Below, one piece after another: positions 44,592-52,015 of a DNA stretch of 64,000 bases. The notes beneath the pieces were generated by a model. The model did no database searches, was not told the origin of the DNA, and saw nothing but the letters and a program-made list of their open reading frames with translations. This DNA comes from Methanosarcinales archaeon Met12 (GTDB lineage: Archaea > Halobacteriota > UBA148 > JAJOKI01), in assembly GCA_002813105.2 (NCBI GenBank), contig CP017966.2, forward strand, positions 916,745 through 980,744. Direction: 5' to 3'. Each line of letters starts with the position of its first letter. Positions within the stretch are counted from its first letter, which is position 1. A program made the translations under genes and the position numbers.

Positions 44592-46102
44592 CTACCCGCC
44601 TCCAGCATTGCAACAGCTTTCATCATTGCCTCCATCTTTTTTTCGGTCTCGTAATATTCGTATTCTGGGACCGAGTCTGCCACGATTCCGGCACCTGCCT
44701 GGATATGGAGTTGCGTTCCATCCTTCACGATCGTTCTGATGATGATCGCGAAGTCAGCATCCTGATTGAATGAAAAGTAGCCGATGCCCCCTGCATAGAT
44801 GCCCCTCGCTTCAGTCTCCAGTTCATCGATGATTTCCATTGCCCTGATTTTTGGAGCGCCAGAAACAGTTCCAGCTGGAAAGACTGCCCGCACAGCATCG
44901 AACATATCGCAATCATCTTTGAGCTCCCCGGTCACCGTGCTTTCAAGATGCTGGACATGAGAATATTTCAGGACCGACATATAGTCTTCGACTTTGACCG
45001 TCCCTGGTTTGGATACAATACTTACATCGTTCCTCCCCAGGTCCACCAGCATAACATGCTCCGCTACCTCTTTTTCATCGCACTTCATTTGCTGGGCAAG
45101 TCTCTCATCCTCTTCGTTGGTCATCCCTCTTTTCCGAGTGCCGGCAATCGGATTTGTGATGATTCTTTTACCATGAACGGATACCAGCGTCTCGGGACTT
45201 GCGCCGACGATCGCTCTATCCCCAAACTGCATACAATACATATATGGCGATGGGTTGATCTCTCGCAGTTTTTTGTAAATTTGCAATGAGTCGCAATCGG
45301 CTTCGATTTCATATCGCCTGGAGAGGACTACCTGAAAAATGTCCCCATCGTAGATGTACTTCTTCGCCTTTTTGGCCATCTGCTCGTACAGGTCCTTGTT
45401 CGTATTGGGCTCGAGGTCTCCGATGGAAATTGTTTCAGGTCGATATGATGGCTTGGCGGCTATGCGTTTCCCGATATCCTCTATGCTTTCCGCACTCTCA
45501 CCATAGACTTTTTGCAGCTCTGAATCGGGAGTTATCAAGGCATTCGAGATTATGTATGTATCTTCTTTCAAATGGTCGAATAGTATCGTCGACATGGAAA
45601 GCATAAACAGTATGTTCTCTGACCTCAACTTTTGATGTCGGCTTTTTATATCGATGTGCGTGTCAAATACGGTGTCATAGGCGATATAACCGAGTAGACC
45701 GCCAATAAAGACGTGCCTGTCAAAACAGAGGTCTGTGTCGTAATTGATGCGACCGTTCCAGATGGATGCGAGCAGGTCGAATTGGTCTCCATCTTTTTTG
45801 GTCTGTCCCATCAAGGAATGGAACCGTTTACCGATGTCATCCAGTGCCTTAAATTTTAGTGTACCGCCATCGATTGATATAATTGCATTTGGGCTGGCGC
45901 CAACAAATGAGAAGCGTGCATGCCTTTTCTCTCCTTTTTCTACCGACTCCAGGATATATGAATGTCCGTCCGCACTATACAATGCCTCATAACAATATAT
46001 GGGGGATTTTTGGAATGATGATTTTTGATACAGGGGAATTATGCACGGCTTTTTCTGCGCCTCCGCCATGTCCAGAAACTCATCGCGATTGAGATTGAGC
46101 AT
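44588..46102 (-). CDS. trpE: Anthranilate synthase component I
   Basis: This enzyme converts chorismate to anthranilate with ammonia from TrpG. The 504-aa protein has the allosteric region SYILESVEKG, the catalytic core ETLVSVHGKRIITNPIAGTRKRG and FPAGTVSGAPKIRAMEIIDELE. The start is ATG at 46100-46102 with GAGGTG upstream, inside the end of trpF. The retained LES-type motif suggests Trp feedback inhibition. Confidence 0.95.
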   Translation of the reverse strand: MLNLNRDEFLDMAEAQKKPCIIPLYQKSSFQKSPIYCYEALYSADGHSYILESVEKGEKRHARFSFVGASPNAIISIDGGTLKFKALDDIGKRFHSLMGQTKKDGDQFDLLASIWNGRINYDTDLCFDRHVFIGGLLGYIAYDTVFDTHIDIKSRHQKLRSENILFMLSMSTILFDHLKEDTYIISNALITPDSELQKVYGESAESIEDIGKRIAAKPSYRPETISIGDLEPNTNKDLYEQMAKKAKKYIYDGDIFQVVLSRRYEIEADCDSLQIYKKLREINPSPYMYCMQFGDRAIVGASPETLVSVHGKRIITNPIAGTRKRGMTNEEDERLAQQMKCDEKEVAEHVMLVDLGRNDVSIVSKPGTVKVEDYMSVLKYSHVQHLESTVTGELKDDCDMFDAVRAVFPAGTVSGAPKIRAMEIIDELETEARGIYAGGIGYFSFNQDADFAIIIRTIVKDGTQLHIQAGAGIVADSVPEYEYYETEKKMEAMMKAVAMLEAGR

Positions 46103-46745
46103 GAACCACCTCGCTGATAAATGCGCGAACTTTGCGCCCGACTTTCTTGCCGTTGACCTCAACGCCAGAAGCCACATCCACTGCATATGGCTTGACGATG
46201 GAAATCGCCCTGCTGACATTTTCAGAAGTCAATCCGCCTGCCAGAACTACCGGGAGTGGGCAGTCGTCCACGATCTTGGCGCTGACCTCCCAGTTGTGCA
46301 CCACTCCAGTTCCTCCTGGCTTGTACTCAATCGTATCGAGCAATATCGCATCAACGGCACTGGCCACTTCGTTCACCCGTGATATGGTGCCATTGAAGTC
46401 AGATACCCCAATCGTCTTGATGATGGAAATATCGATGCGATCCCTCAACTGCTGGAGTTCTTGAAGCGATAAATCGCTATGAATCTGTACGGTATGCGGA
46501 CAGACATCTTCGACCATGGCTATTGCTTCGCTGGCACTTTCTGGCATGATTACCAGGACGGAATTGATGAAAATTGGCACTTTTTTTACTAAGGAACGCG
46601 CTGTGTCAGTACTGATTTTACGTGGCGTGTCAACTGGGACATCTGTGATGAAGCCCACCGCATCTGCGCCGCACTCTACCGCCATATCCAAGTCTGCAAG
46701 CGTCTTGATTCCGCATATCTTGACCCTCACGTTTCCATACTTCAT
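46080..46745 (-). CDS. trpF: Phosphoribosylanthranilate isomerase
   Basis: This enzyme isomerises PRA to CdRP. The 221-aa TIM barrel has VKICGIKTLADLDMAVECGADAVGFI, ILLDTIEYKPGGTGVVHNWE, PVVLAGGLTSENV and VDVASGVEVNGKKVGRKV. It overlaps trpD by 4 nt and trpE by 23 nt. Confidence 0.96.
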   Translation of the reverse strand: MKYGNVRVKICGIKTLADLDMAVECGADAVGFITDVPVDTPRKISTDTARSLVKKVPIFINSVLVIMPESASEAIAMVEDVCPHTVQIHSDLSLQELQQLRDRIDISIIKTIGVSDFNGTISRVNEVASAVDAILLDTIEYKPGGTGVVHNWEVSAKIVDDCPLPVVLAGGLTSENVSRAISIVKPYAVDVASGVEVNGKKVGRKVRAFISEVVHAQSQSR

Positions 46746-47776
46746 AAAAATCTCTCCAGCCGACTTATTTCACCAGTTCTTTCAACCATCTCCCTTAGTT
46801 TTGCCAAAGCGGCACCATCATCTATTGCTCTCTCGGCCTTCTGCACGCCTTCTTTCAGGTCGCTTACGCCACCGCCGACGAAGATACCTGCAGCAGAGTT
46901 CATCACTATGATATCGCGCTTTGGACCATGTGCGCCCTTTAAAACCCTGATTAGGTCCCTGGCGTTCTCTTCTGGCATTCCGCCTGCAATGTCCTTCGGG
47001 CTCACTTGCTGAATTCCCAAATCTTCCGGCATAATGGAATATGTTCTGACCTGTCCATTCTTTAGTTCGGCTATTGTCGTCTTTCCTATATTCGATATCT
47101 CATCTAGGCCCTCTCCGGCAACCACCAATGCCCTTTGAGAACCAAGAATCTTTAGAACATTGGCGAGTTTCTGGCATAACGTCCTGTCATAAACACCGAT
47201 TACCTGGGCATCTGCATTTGCCGGGTTGGTAAGAGGTCCCAAAATATTGAACACGGTTCGCACGCCGATGTCTCTTCTCGGTTGTATCACTCGTTTCATG
47301 GCAGGATGGAATATCGGCGCAAGCATAAACCCGATTCCAATGTCCTCGATCAAACGTTTCACTTCTTGCGGTTGGAGGTCTATCTTCACACCCAGCTCTC
47401 GCAACACATCAGCGCTGCCGCATTTAGATGTAATCGAATAATTGCCATGTTTTGCTACGGATATCCCAGCAGAAGCCGTCACGATGGCAGCCGCTGTGCT
47501 TATATTAATCGTATTATACTTGTCGCCGCCAGTACCGCACGTATCTATCAACGGACTTATGTTCACAGATATGGTATGCGCTGCTTTTTTCATACCCATT
47601 GCCAGTCCAGCTATCTCTTCAAACGTCTCCCCTTTCATCCTCAAGGCGATTAGAAAGGCACCAATCTGTGCATCCGTTGCAGATGTCAGAATCTTTTCCA
47701 TTGCGCTCTCCGATTCTTCTATCAAGAGGCCCCTTCTTTCGCTTAATTTGGCTATAATCTCCTTCATTTTAATCAC
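46742..47776 (-). CDS. trpD: Anthranilate phosphoribosyltransferase
   Basis: This enzyme attaches phosphoribosyl to anthranilate. The 344-aa protein has the PRPP-binding motifs LIDTCGTGGDKYNTINISTA, SAGISVAKHGNYSITSKCGSADVL and FNILGPLTNPANADAQVIGV. The start is GTG at 47776, or ATG at 47767. It is the first gene of the operon trpDFEGCBA, divergent from pheA. Confidence 0.95.
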   Translation of the reverse strand: MIKMKEIIAKLSERRGLLIEESESAMEKILTSATDAQIGAFLIALRMKGETFEEIAGLAMGMKKAAHTISVNISPLIDTCGTGGDKYNTINISTAAAIVTASAGISVAKHGNYSITSKCGSADVLRELGVKIDLQPQEVKRLIEDIGIGFMLAPIFHPAMKRVIQPRRDIGVRTVFNILGPLTNPANADAQVIGVYDRTLCQKLANVLKILGSQRALVVAGEGLDEISNIGKTTIAELKNGQVRTYSIMPEDLGIQQVSPKDIAGGMPEENARDLIRVLKGAHGPKRDIIVMNSAAGIFVGGGVSDLKEGVQKAERAIDDGAALAKLREMVERTGEISRLERFL

Positions 47777-47822
47777 TGTATAGATATGTACTCTAATGTA
47801 TGATATTGTTCATTACATTTAA

Positions 47823-47852
47823 AGGTTGTGTTTATTTATATTCTCACAACCT
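47823..47852. promoter_or_regulatory. Inverted repeat over the pheA TATA box in the trp/pheA divergent promoter
   Basis: AGGTTGTG and CACAACCT (47823-47830, 47845-47852) are a perfect 8-bp inverted repeat enclosing TTTATTTATATTCT, the pheA TATA region. The trpD operon promoter (TTTAAATG on minus, about 47820) is adjacent. It is a candidate operator, by a regulator not identified here, acting on both transcription units. Confidence 0.45.
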
Positions 47853-47866
47853 AACTATGCATAGCT

Positions 47867-48682
47867 ATGATGATTGGGCTATTGGGGCCAGAGGGGACAT
47901 TCTCGGAAAAGGCCACAAAAAAATGGAACGACAGGGCGGAACTCTCATATTATGATGACATTTTCGATGTGGCAAAAGCAGTGGCCGCTAGAGAGGTGGA
48001 CTGCGGAATAATTCCCATCGAGAACTCGTTGGAGGGTTCGGTTGGCATGACGCTCGACGCCCTTCTACGTTTCATATCAGACGAAACCAAAATAATCGGA
48101 GAAATCGTCATCCCCATTAAACACTGTTTGCTGATGAAGGGCGACATCACGGACATCAAGGTGATTCTTTCACACCCTCAGGCACTAGCACAGTGCCAGC
48201 AGTTTATAAAGAATCATTTCGGAGACATTGACATCCAGATGACAGCAAGTACTGCTCATGCCGCACAGCTAACATCAAAGTCAAAGGAAATGGCAGCCAT
48301 CGCCTCAGAGGAATCTGCGGACAAATACGGCCTCAAGGTAGTTCTGCGTGATGTCCAGGGTCAGAAGGAGAATTATACGCGCTTCATCGTGCTCGGAGGG
48401 CCAACTCCAGAGCCAACAGGAAAAGACAAAACTTCCATCATCGTATATCTGCGGAAAGACAGACCGGGGGCGCTCTATGAAATATTGGGCGAATTCGCCT
48501 CCAAAAATATCAATTTGACTAAGATAGAATCCAGACCAACCAAAAAGGCTTTAGGGGATTATCTATTTTATATAGATTTGGAGGGACATATCGCGGACAA
48601 AAAAGTCCAGGAAGCCCTGAATATGGTTGAAAAAAAGGCAGGTGTGCTAAAAGTGCTCGGGTCATATCCGAGAGCGGTATAA
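47867..48682 (+). CDS. pheA: Prephenate dehydratase
   Basis: This enzyme converts prephenate to phenylpyruvate (phenylalanine branch). The 271-aa protein has the catalytic domain start GLLGPEGTFSEKATKKW, TASTAHAAQL, NYTRFIVLGG, and a C-terminal ACT domain (SIIVYLRKDRPGALYEILGEFASKNINLTKIESRPTK) for Phe feedback. Chorismate mutase is separate at 33534-33869. It is divergent from the trp operon. Confidence 0.96.
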   Translation: MMIGLLGPEGTFSEKATKKWNDRAELSYYDDIFDVAKAVAAREVDCGIIPIENSLEGSVGMTLDALLRFISDETKIIGEIVIPIKHCLLMKGDITDIKVILSHPQALAQCQQFIKNHFGDIDIQMTASTAHAAQLTSKSKEMAAIASEESADKYGLKVVLRDVQGQKENYTRFIVLGGPTPEPTGKDKTSIIVYLRKDRPGALYEILGEFASKNINLTKIESRPTKKALGDYLFYIDLEGHIADKKVQEALNMVEKKAGVLKVLGSYPRAV

Positions 48683-48937
48683 GTGATTCCCATGAAATGG
48701 AATACTATGAAACAGAATACTATGAAACAGAAAATTATTGCCATTCTTATCATCGTCTTTATGCTCACTTCCACGTTCGCATTCTTAATAGGCGGTGGAG
48801 ATGGTGACAGGCAGGAGGACGGATTGCAGCAGGACAACAATTCGGCTGCTAACGAAACGGCCCTGGCAAACGAGTCGTATGTGTCAGAATGGGATTTGCA
48901 ACGTGTGTGGTGTCCGGATTGTGGCGTATGGAAATAG
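48683..48937 (+). CDS. Short secreted or membrane-anchored protein, unknown
   Basis: This is an open frame of up to 84 codons; the likely start is the ATG at 48725 (MKQKIIAILIIVFMLTSTFAFLIGG), a signal-anchor helix followed by an acidic, Asn-rich part (NNSAANETALANES) and CPDCG near the end. It lies directly after pheA. The abrupt end with a CxxC pair, and the antiporter-like remnant just downstream, suggest a truncated gene. Confidence 0.4.
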   Translation: MIPMKWNTMKQNTMKQKIIAILIIVFMLTSTFAFLIGGGDGDRQEDGLQQDNNSAANETALANESYVSEWDLQRVWCPDCGVWK

Positions 48938-48944
48938 GATAAAA

Positions 48945-49043
48945 ATATTCATACTATTCTGGACTGGATTGAAACTCACGCGTCTCGAAGGTCTGATGTT
49001 ACTCGGCGTGTACTGCGCTTATATGGCCTATTTATTCGCCTAA
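48945..49043 (+). pseudogene. C-terminal remnant of a cation/Ca2+ antiporter
   Basis: The frame reads KIFILFWTGLKLTRLEGLMLLGVYCAYMAYLFA then a stop. 'LTRxEGxxLLxxYxAYMxYLF' is the typical last helix of CaCA-family sodium/calcium exchangers. Nothing else of such a protein is present, so about 300 codons are missing. It lies in a different frame just after the short secreted ORF. Confidence 0.5.
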
Positions 49044-49082
49044 ACCCAGTTCATCATTTCTCTCTAAAACTATCCTTTTTTA

Positions 49083-49220
49083 TTACAAATTTATTTGTAA
49101 TTCCTACGGGATTTCAACATATCGCAGATGGAACACCGACTAACTCGGAAGAGTTAGACGGACTCACAGATCTTCGATCTGTGACCTCTGCGAGAGTTGT
49201 AATCCTTATGGGATTTCAAC
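49083..49220. repeat. Palindrome-chain element E2
   Basis: In order this contains TTACAAA/TTTGTAA (49083-49100); a 25-nt imperfect palindrome ending GGGATTTCAAC (49094-49118); and CGCAG...CTGCG enclosing GATGGAACA, the hairpin CTAACTC-ggaa-GAGTTAG (49140-49157) and CACAGATC-ttc-GATCTGTG (49165-49183). It ends with GTTGTAATCC...GGATTTCAAC (49196-49220), which runs into the SUI1 stop region. The order matches E1 at 23497-23612; the two 25-mers differ at four positions. Sequence 49044-49082 shows nothing else. Confidence 0.7.
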
Positions 49221-49511
49221 ATCGATAAATCCCTTCTTCATGAGTATTTTTTTTACCCTGTCTTTATGATTTCCTTGCAACTCTATCCGTTCATCTTTGG
49301 TTGTTCCACCGCACGCCAGTCGTGATTTCAAGTAACTGGAGAGTTCACCAATATCGATCTCATGTGGGTCAAGCCCCTCGACAATTGTGACCTCTTTTCC
49401 ATATCTACGCCTGTTCACTTTGATTACTATTCTTTGTTGCTCTTTTGCAACTTCCTCGCAAACGCAGAGTTCGCGGGGTAAGCCACAAATGGAGCACATT
49501 TCTGAACTCAT
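49206..49511 (-). CDS. SUI1/eIF1-family translation initiation factor
   Basis: This aIF1 homologue helps start-codon selection. The 101-aa protein has a Cys-rich N-terminus ([21 protein letters not shown], a zinc-binding element typical of archaeal forms) and the SUI1 domain ([33 protein letters not shown]). The start is ATG at 49509-49511. GGAGGG at 49523-49528 and TATAAAT at about 49535-49541 lie upstream on the minus strand. The last codons overlap the R2 palindrome of E2. Confidence 0.93.
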   Translation of the reverse strand: MSSEMCSICGLPRELCVCEEVAKEQQRIVIKVNRRRYGKEVTIVEGLDPHEIDIGELSSYLKSRLACGGTTKDERIELQGNHKDRVKKILMKKGFIDVEIP

Positions 49512-49619
49512 TTTTTCTAAAGCCCTCCAAGATAATTTATATCTCTCATAACATATAGATGAAATGGTTCTTGGGATAATCTTATGGTATGTAGGGGCGT
49601 TAGTGTGTTGTGACAATAT

Positions 49620-49721
49620 GGGCCCGTGGTCTAGTTGGTTATGACATCGCCTTTACACAACCCTCTTCAGCTGAACGGGTGTAGATGGCGGAGATCACCG
49701 GTTCGAATCCGGTCGGGCCCA
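49620..49721 (+). tRNA. tRNA-Val (TAC) with 28-nt intron
   Basis: Acceptor GGGCCCG/CGGGCCC, T arm CCGG-TTCGAAT-CCGG and A discriminator are perfect. The anticodon stem TCGCC/GGCGG with loop TTTACAx gives anticodon TAC. A 28-nt intron (about 49657-49684, starting around AACCCTCTTC) lies at the canonical site after position 37. The mature form is about 74 nt and CCA is not encoded. Confidence 0.93.
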
Positions 49722-49741
49722 TAATATCATACATCTGTGTA

Positions 49742-50013
49742 AGTCCCGTAGGGTAGCGGTCAATCCTGTAGGCCTTTGGAGCAACCTTTTCCAAAAGGTT
49801 GAACTAAAAACAGAAAGTACTGCTCGAAGGAGCATAAAATGATCAACCTGCTCACTGCTCCGTGTGGCAGATGGAACATCTGCCACTCCGTCTAAATCTC
49901 CGGATTTAGTCGGCAGTGAGAGGGTCTCTACGAAGTAGAGACTCCTGTTTGCAGGTTGGTTTGCAGGTTGCTGAAGATAGCCTGCGACGGCGGTTCGAAT
50001 CCGCCCGGGACTA
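49742..50013 (+). tRNA. tRNA-Gln (TTG) with an exceptional 199-nt intron
   Basis: The exons fold as AGTCCCG/CGGGACT, D arm with GGTAGCGGT, anticodon stem TAGGC/GCCTG, loop CTTTGGA (anticodon TTG) and T arm GGCGG-TTCGAAT-CCGCC. This is a normal archaeal tRNA-Gln (mature about 73 nt). The intron 49780-49978 follows position 37 and is 199 nt. Typical archaeal tRNA introns are about 15-130 nt. It is filled by hairpins described in the next entry. Confidence 0.9.
49780..49978 (+). other. Hairpin-chain intron of tRNA-Gln (palindrome-chain element E3)
   Basis: Within the intron are AACCTTTT-cc-AAAAGGTT (49783-49800) and TGCTC-gaag-GAGCA (49821-49834). An outer stem CTCACTGC/GCAGTGAG (49851-49858, 49913-49920) encloses GTGGCAGATG-gaa-CATCTGCCAC (49864-49886) and CTAAATC-tccg-GATTTAG (49892-49909). 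Then follows GTCTCTAC-gaa-GTAGAGAC (49924-49942). The GATGGAACA motif and the CTAAATC hairpin are shared with E1, E2 and the 19.2-kb remnant. Whether splicing still works depends on the bulge-helix-bulge at the ends. Confidence 0.75.
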
Positions 50014-50099
50014 CTCTAGCCAACTGAAACAAAGTGGAATGTTGGCTTTACCGTGCCAGCTTTAGGTTTAAGCTGGTTCTGAATCCGCCCGGGACTACT
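50014..50099 (+). repeat. Two hairpins plus a 19-nt duplication of the tRNA-Gln 3' end
   Basis: The hairpins are AGCCAAC/GTTGGCT (50018-50024, 50041-50047) and CCAGCTT/AAGCTGG (50056-50062, 50070-50076). The 19 nt GAATCCGCCCGGGACTACT at 50081-50099 repeats exactly the tRNA-Gln end at 49997-50015. A repeated tRNA 3' end is the classic footprint of an integration event; here the inserted segment would be only the 65 bp between them. Confidence 0.6.
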
Positions 50100-50103
50100 T
50101 TGT

Positions 50104-50177
50104 GGGGCTGTGGCCTAGTCTGGAAGGGCAGCTGGCTCCAGACCAGCCGATCGTGGGTTCAAATCCTACCGGCCCCA
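50104..50177 (+). tRNA. tRNA-Trp (CCA), no intron
   Basis: The 74-nt sequence folds as GGGGCTG/CGGCCCC (with one G-U pair), anticodon arm GCTGG-CTCCAGA-CCAGC (anticodon CCA), T loop TTCAAAT and A discriminator. Many archaeal tRNA-Trp genes carry a box C/D-containing intron; this one has none. It is the last of three clustered tRNAs. Confidence 0.92.
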
Positions 50178-50214
50178 TTTTACTTCGTCTAATGCCGATG
50201 CTTAATTCGTTAAA

Positions 50215-50220
50215 TTTATA
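50215..50220 (+). promoter_or_regulatory. TATA box of the mevalonate-entry operon
   Basis: TTTATA at 50215-50220 lies 27 nt before the ATG at 50248, a spacing consistent with a leaderless message. It is the only promoter seen before the six-gene operon running to 55654. Confidence 0.5.
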
Positions 50221-50247
50221 ACCAATCTTGACCATCTATTACTTCTA

Positions 50248-50961
50248 ATGGACGAAAACGAACTCATTGATGTTCGTAAAAGATTGGCCGAAAAGATGGC
50301 TGGGGAAATAACCATCTCTGACAATCCAGGTGAAACTCTCAAGAAATGGAGAAAGAATTTCGAGATAGCCCAAATCGACCTTTCAAATTTTTTGAATGTA
50401 ACACCTTCGGTTATCAGCGATTATGAAAATGGGCGCCGCAAGTCTCCAGGGACGCTTATCATAAACAAGATCATAAATGCATTGTTGACAATAGACTTAC
50501 AAAGTGGCGGCAATAAGATTAGAATTTATCAAAATATCTTGGACCGCGGATTCGACATCAACGTAGTCTATGATATCCATGAATATTCGATACCGCTCAA
50601 ACTCGATGACTTTGCCAAGATGATCGATGCAGAAAAAATTACAGGGAATTTCGCCAAAATGATTAACGGGCATACGATAATCGACAGTTTGAGAGCAATC
50701 GTGGAACTATCTTCCAATGAGTTCTTCAGATTATATGGGTGGAGTACTGAAAGGGCATTGATTTTTACGAGGGTATCCACTGGCAGGTCGCCACTGGTAG
50801 CGATTCGAGTTACCAATTTCAAGCCAGGCGCCGTAGTTTTTCATGGGTTAAATGTATCGAAAGTAGACCCCATCGCGAAGAAGATCGCAGAAATAGAACA
50901 GGTGCCGTTGATGACGACCAATCTACCCATAAACGAGTTGATCAAGGCATTGAGGAGTTGA
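50248..50961 (+). CDS. XRE-family transcriptional regulator
   Basis: This 237-aa protein has an N-terminal helix-turn-helix (ETLKKWRKNFEIAQIDLSNFLNVTPSVISDYENGRRKSPGTLIINKIINALL, XRE/Cro type) and a longer C-terminal domain (about residues 95-237) with TERALIFTRVSTGRSPLVAIRVTNFKPGAVVFHGLNVSKVDPIAKKIAEIEQVPLMTT. It belongs to a group of archaeal XRE regulators, often encoded with HMG-CoA synthase. It leads the operon by 9 nt, suggesting that it controls isoprenoid-precursor synthesis, perhaps by binding a CoA thioester or mevalonate-related ligand. Confidence 0.9.
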   Translation: MDENELIDVRKRLAEKMAGEITISDNPGETLKKWRKNFEIAQIDLSNFLNVTPSVISDYENGRRKSPGTLIINKIINALLTIDLQSGGNKIRIYQNILDRGFDINVVYDIHEYSIPLKLDDFAKMIDAEKITGNFAKMINGHTIIDSLRAIVELSSNEFFRLYGWSTERALIFTRVSTGRSPLVAIRVTNFKPGAVVFHGLNVSKVDPIAKKIAEIEQVPLMTTNLPINELIKALRS

Positions 50962-50970
50962 AATAGTCGT

Positions 50971-52011
50971 ATGAGCATTGGAATCACAAGTTATGGCGCA
51001 TATATCCCACGGTATCGGATCAAGATTGAAGAGATTGCAAGGGTATGGGGCGACAATCCAGACCAGATTAAAAAAGGATTGCTTGTATATGAAAAATCCG
51101 TGCCGGACATTGATGAAGATGCGGCGACCATTGCGGTAGAGGCTGCAAGAAATGCGGTTCGCAGGAGCGATATCGATCCCATGGAGATCGAAGCGATTTA
51201 TGTTGGTTCAGAGAGTCACCCCTATGCAGTCAAACCTACGGCTACGATAGTTGCAGAGGCGATCCAGGCAACGCCTGACTTGACTGCTGCAGATTTTGAG
51301 TTCGCCTGTAAAGCAGGCACGGTAGCCATTCAAACCTGCATGGGGATGGTAGCCGCCGGAATGGTCAATTACGGCATGGCCATTGGCTCGGACGTTTCAC
51401 AGGGTGCACCTGGTGATGCGTTGGAGTACACAACAGCCGCTGGCGGAGCTGCTTACATCATTGGAAAAAGGAATCTTATCGCCAAAATAGAGGACACCAC
51501 ATCATTTACTACGGATACTCCTGACTTTTGGAGGCGAGAGGGAATGAATTATCCGATGCATGAGGGGAGGTTTACTGGCGAGCCTGCATACTTCAAACAT
51601 ATCGTCTCCGCGACAAAGAACCTGATGATGAAAAACGATACGAAACCCAGGGATTATGACTATGTGGTATTCCACCAGCCCAATGGCAAATTTCCATTAA
51701 AGGTGGCCAAAATGCTGGGATTCTCGGAAGAGCAGGTTAGACCAGGGTTGGTTGTATCTATGTTGGGCAATACCTACTCTGGCTCATCATTGATAGGTCT
51801 GGCATCAATCCTCGACCAGGCAAAAGCGGGGTCCAGGATACTGATGACATCGTTCGGCTCGGGTGCCGGCAGCGATTCATTTTGTATTACCGTGACCGAT
51901 GGCATCGAGGATGTGCGAGGCAGGGCACCAACCGTTCAGGAGCTTCTGAAAAACCCCAAGTACATAGATTATGCAGTATATGCAAAACACAAAGGAAAAA
52001 TAGTGATGTGA
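50971..52011 (+). CDS. mvaS: Hydroxymethylglutaryl-CoA synthase
   Basis: This enzyme condenses acetyl-CoA with acetoacetyl-CoA to HMG-CoA for archaeal lipids. The 346-aa archaeal-type protein has the nucleophile in [19 protein letters not shown], the catalytic His in [20 protein letters not shown] and [17 protein letters not shown]. It is followed 4 nt later by the thiolase gene. In archaea these two form a complex with the DUF35 protein that passes intermediates. Confidence 0.96.
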   Translation: MSIGITSYGAYIPRYRIKIEEIARVWGDNPDQIKKGLLVYEKSVPDIDEDAATIAVEAARNAVRRSDIDPMEIEAIYVGSESHPYAVKPTATIVAEAIQATPDLTAADFEFACKAGTVAIQTCMGMVAAGMVNYGMAIGSDVSQGAPGDALEYTTAAGGAAYIIGKRNLIAKIEDTTSFTTDTPDFWRREGMNYPMHEGRFTGEPAYFKHIVSATKNLMMKNDTKPRDYDYVVFHQPNGKFPLKVAKMLGFSEEQVRPGLVVSMLGNTYSGSSLIGLASILDQAKAGSRILMTSFGSGAGSDSFCITVTDGIEDVRGRAPTVQELLKNPKYIDYAVYAKHKGKIVM

Positions 52012-52015
52012 TTAT

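Noticed and set aside
46103-46219. 39-residue N-terminal extension of TrpE
   Set aside because: It would lie entirely inside trpF. The ATG at 46102 with GAGGTG upstream gives the normal family start.
49094-49220. Two 25-nt palindromic repeats ending GGGATTTCAAC that look like CRISPR repeats
   Set aside because: Only two copies, four mismatches between them, 77 nt apart and with hairpins in the intervening sequence. There are no cas genes. They fit the palindrome-chain element better.
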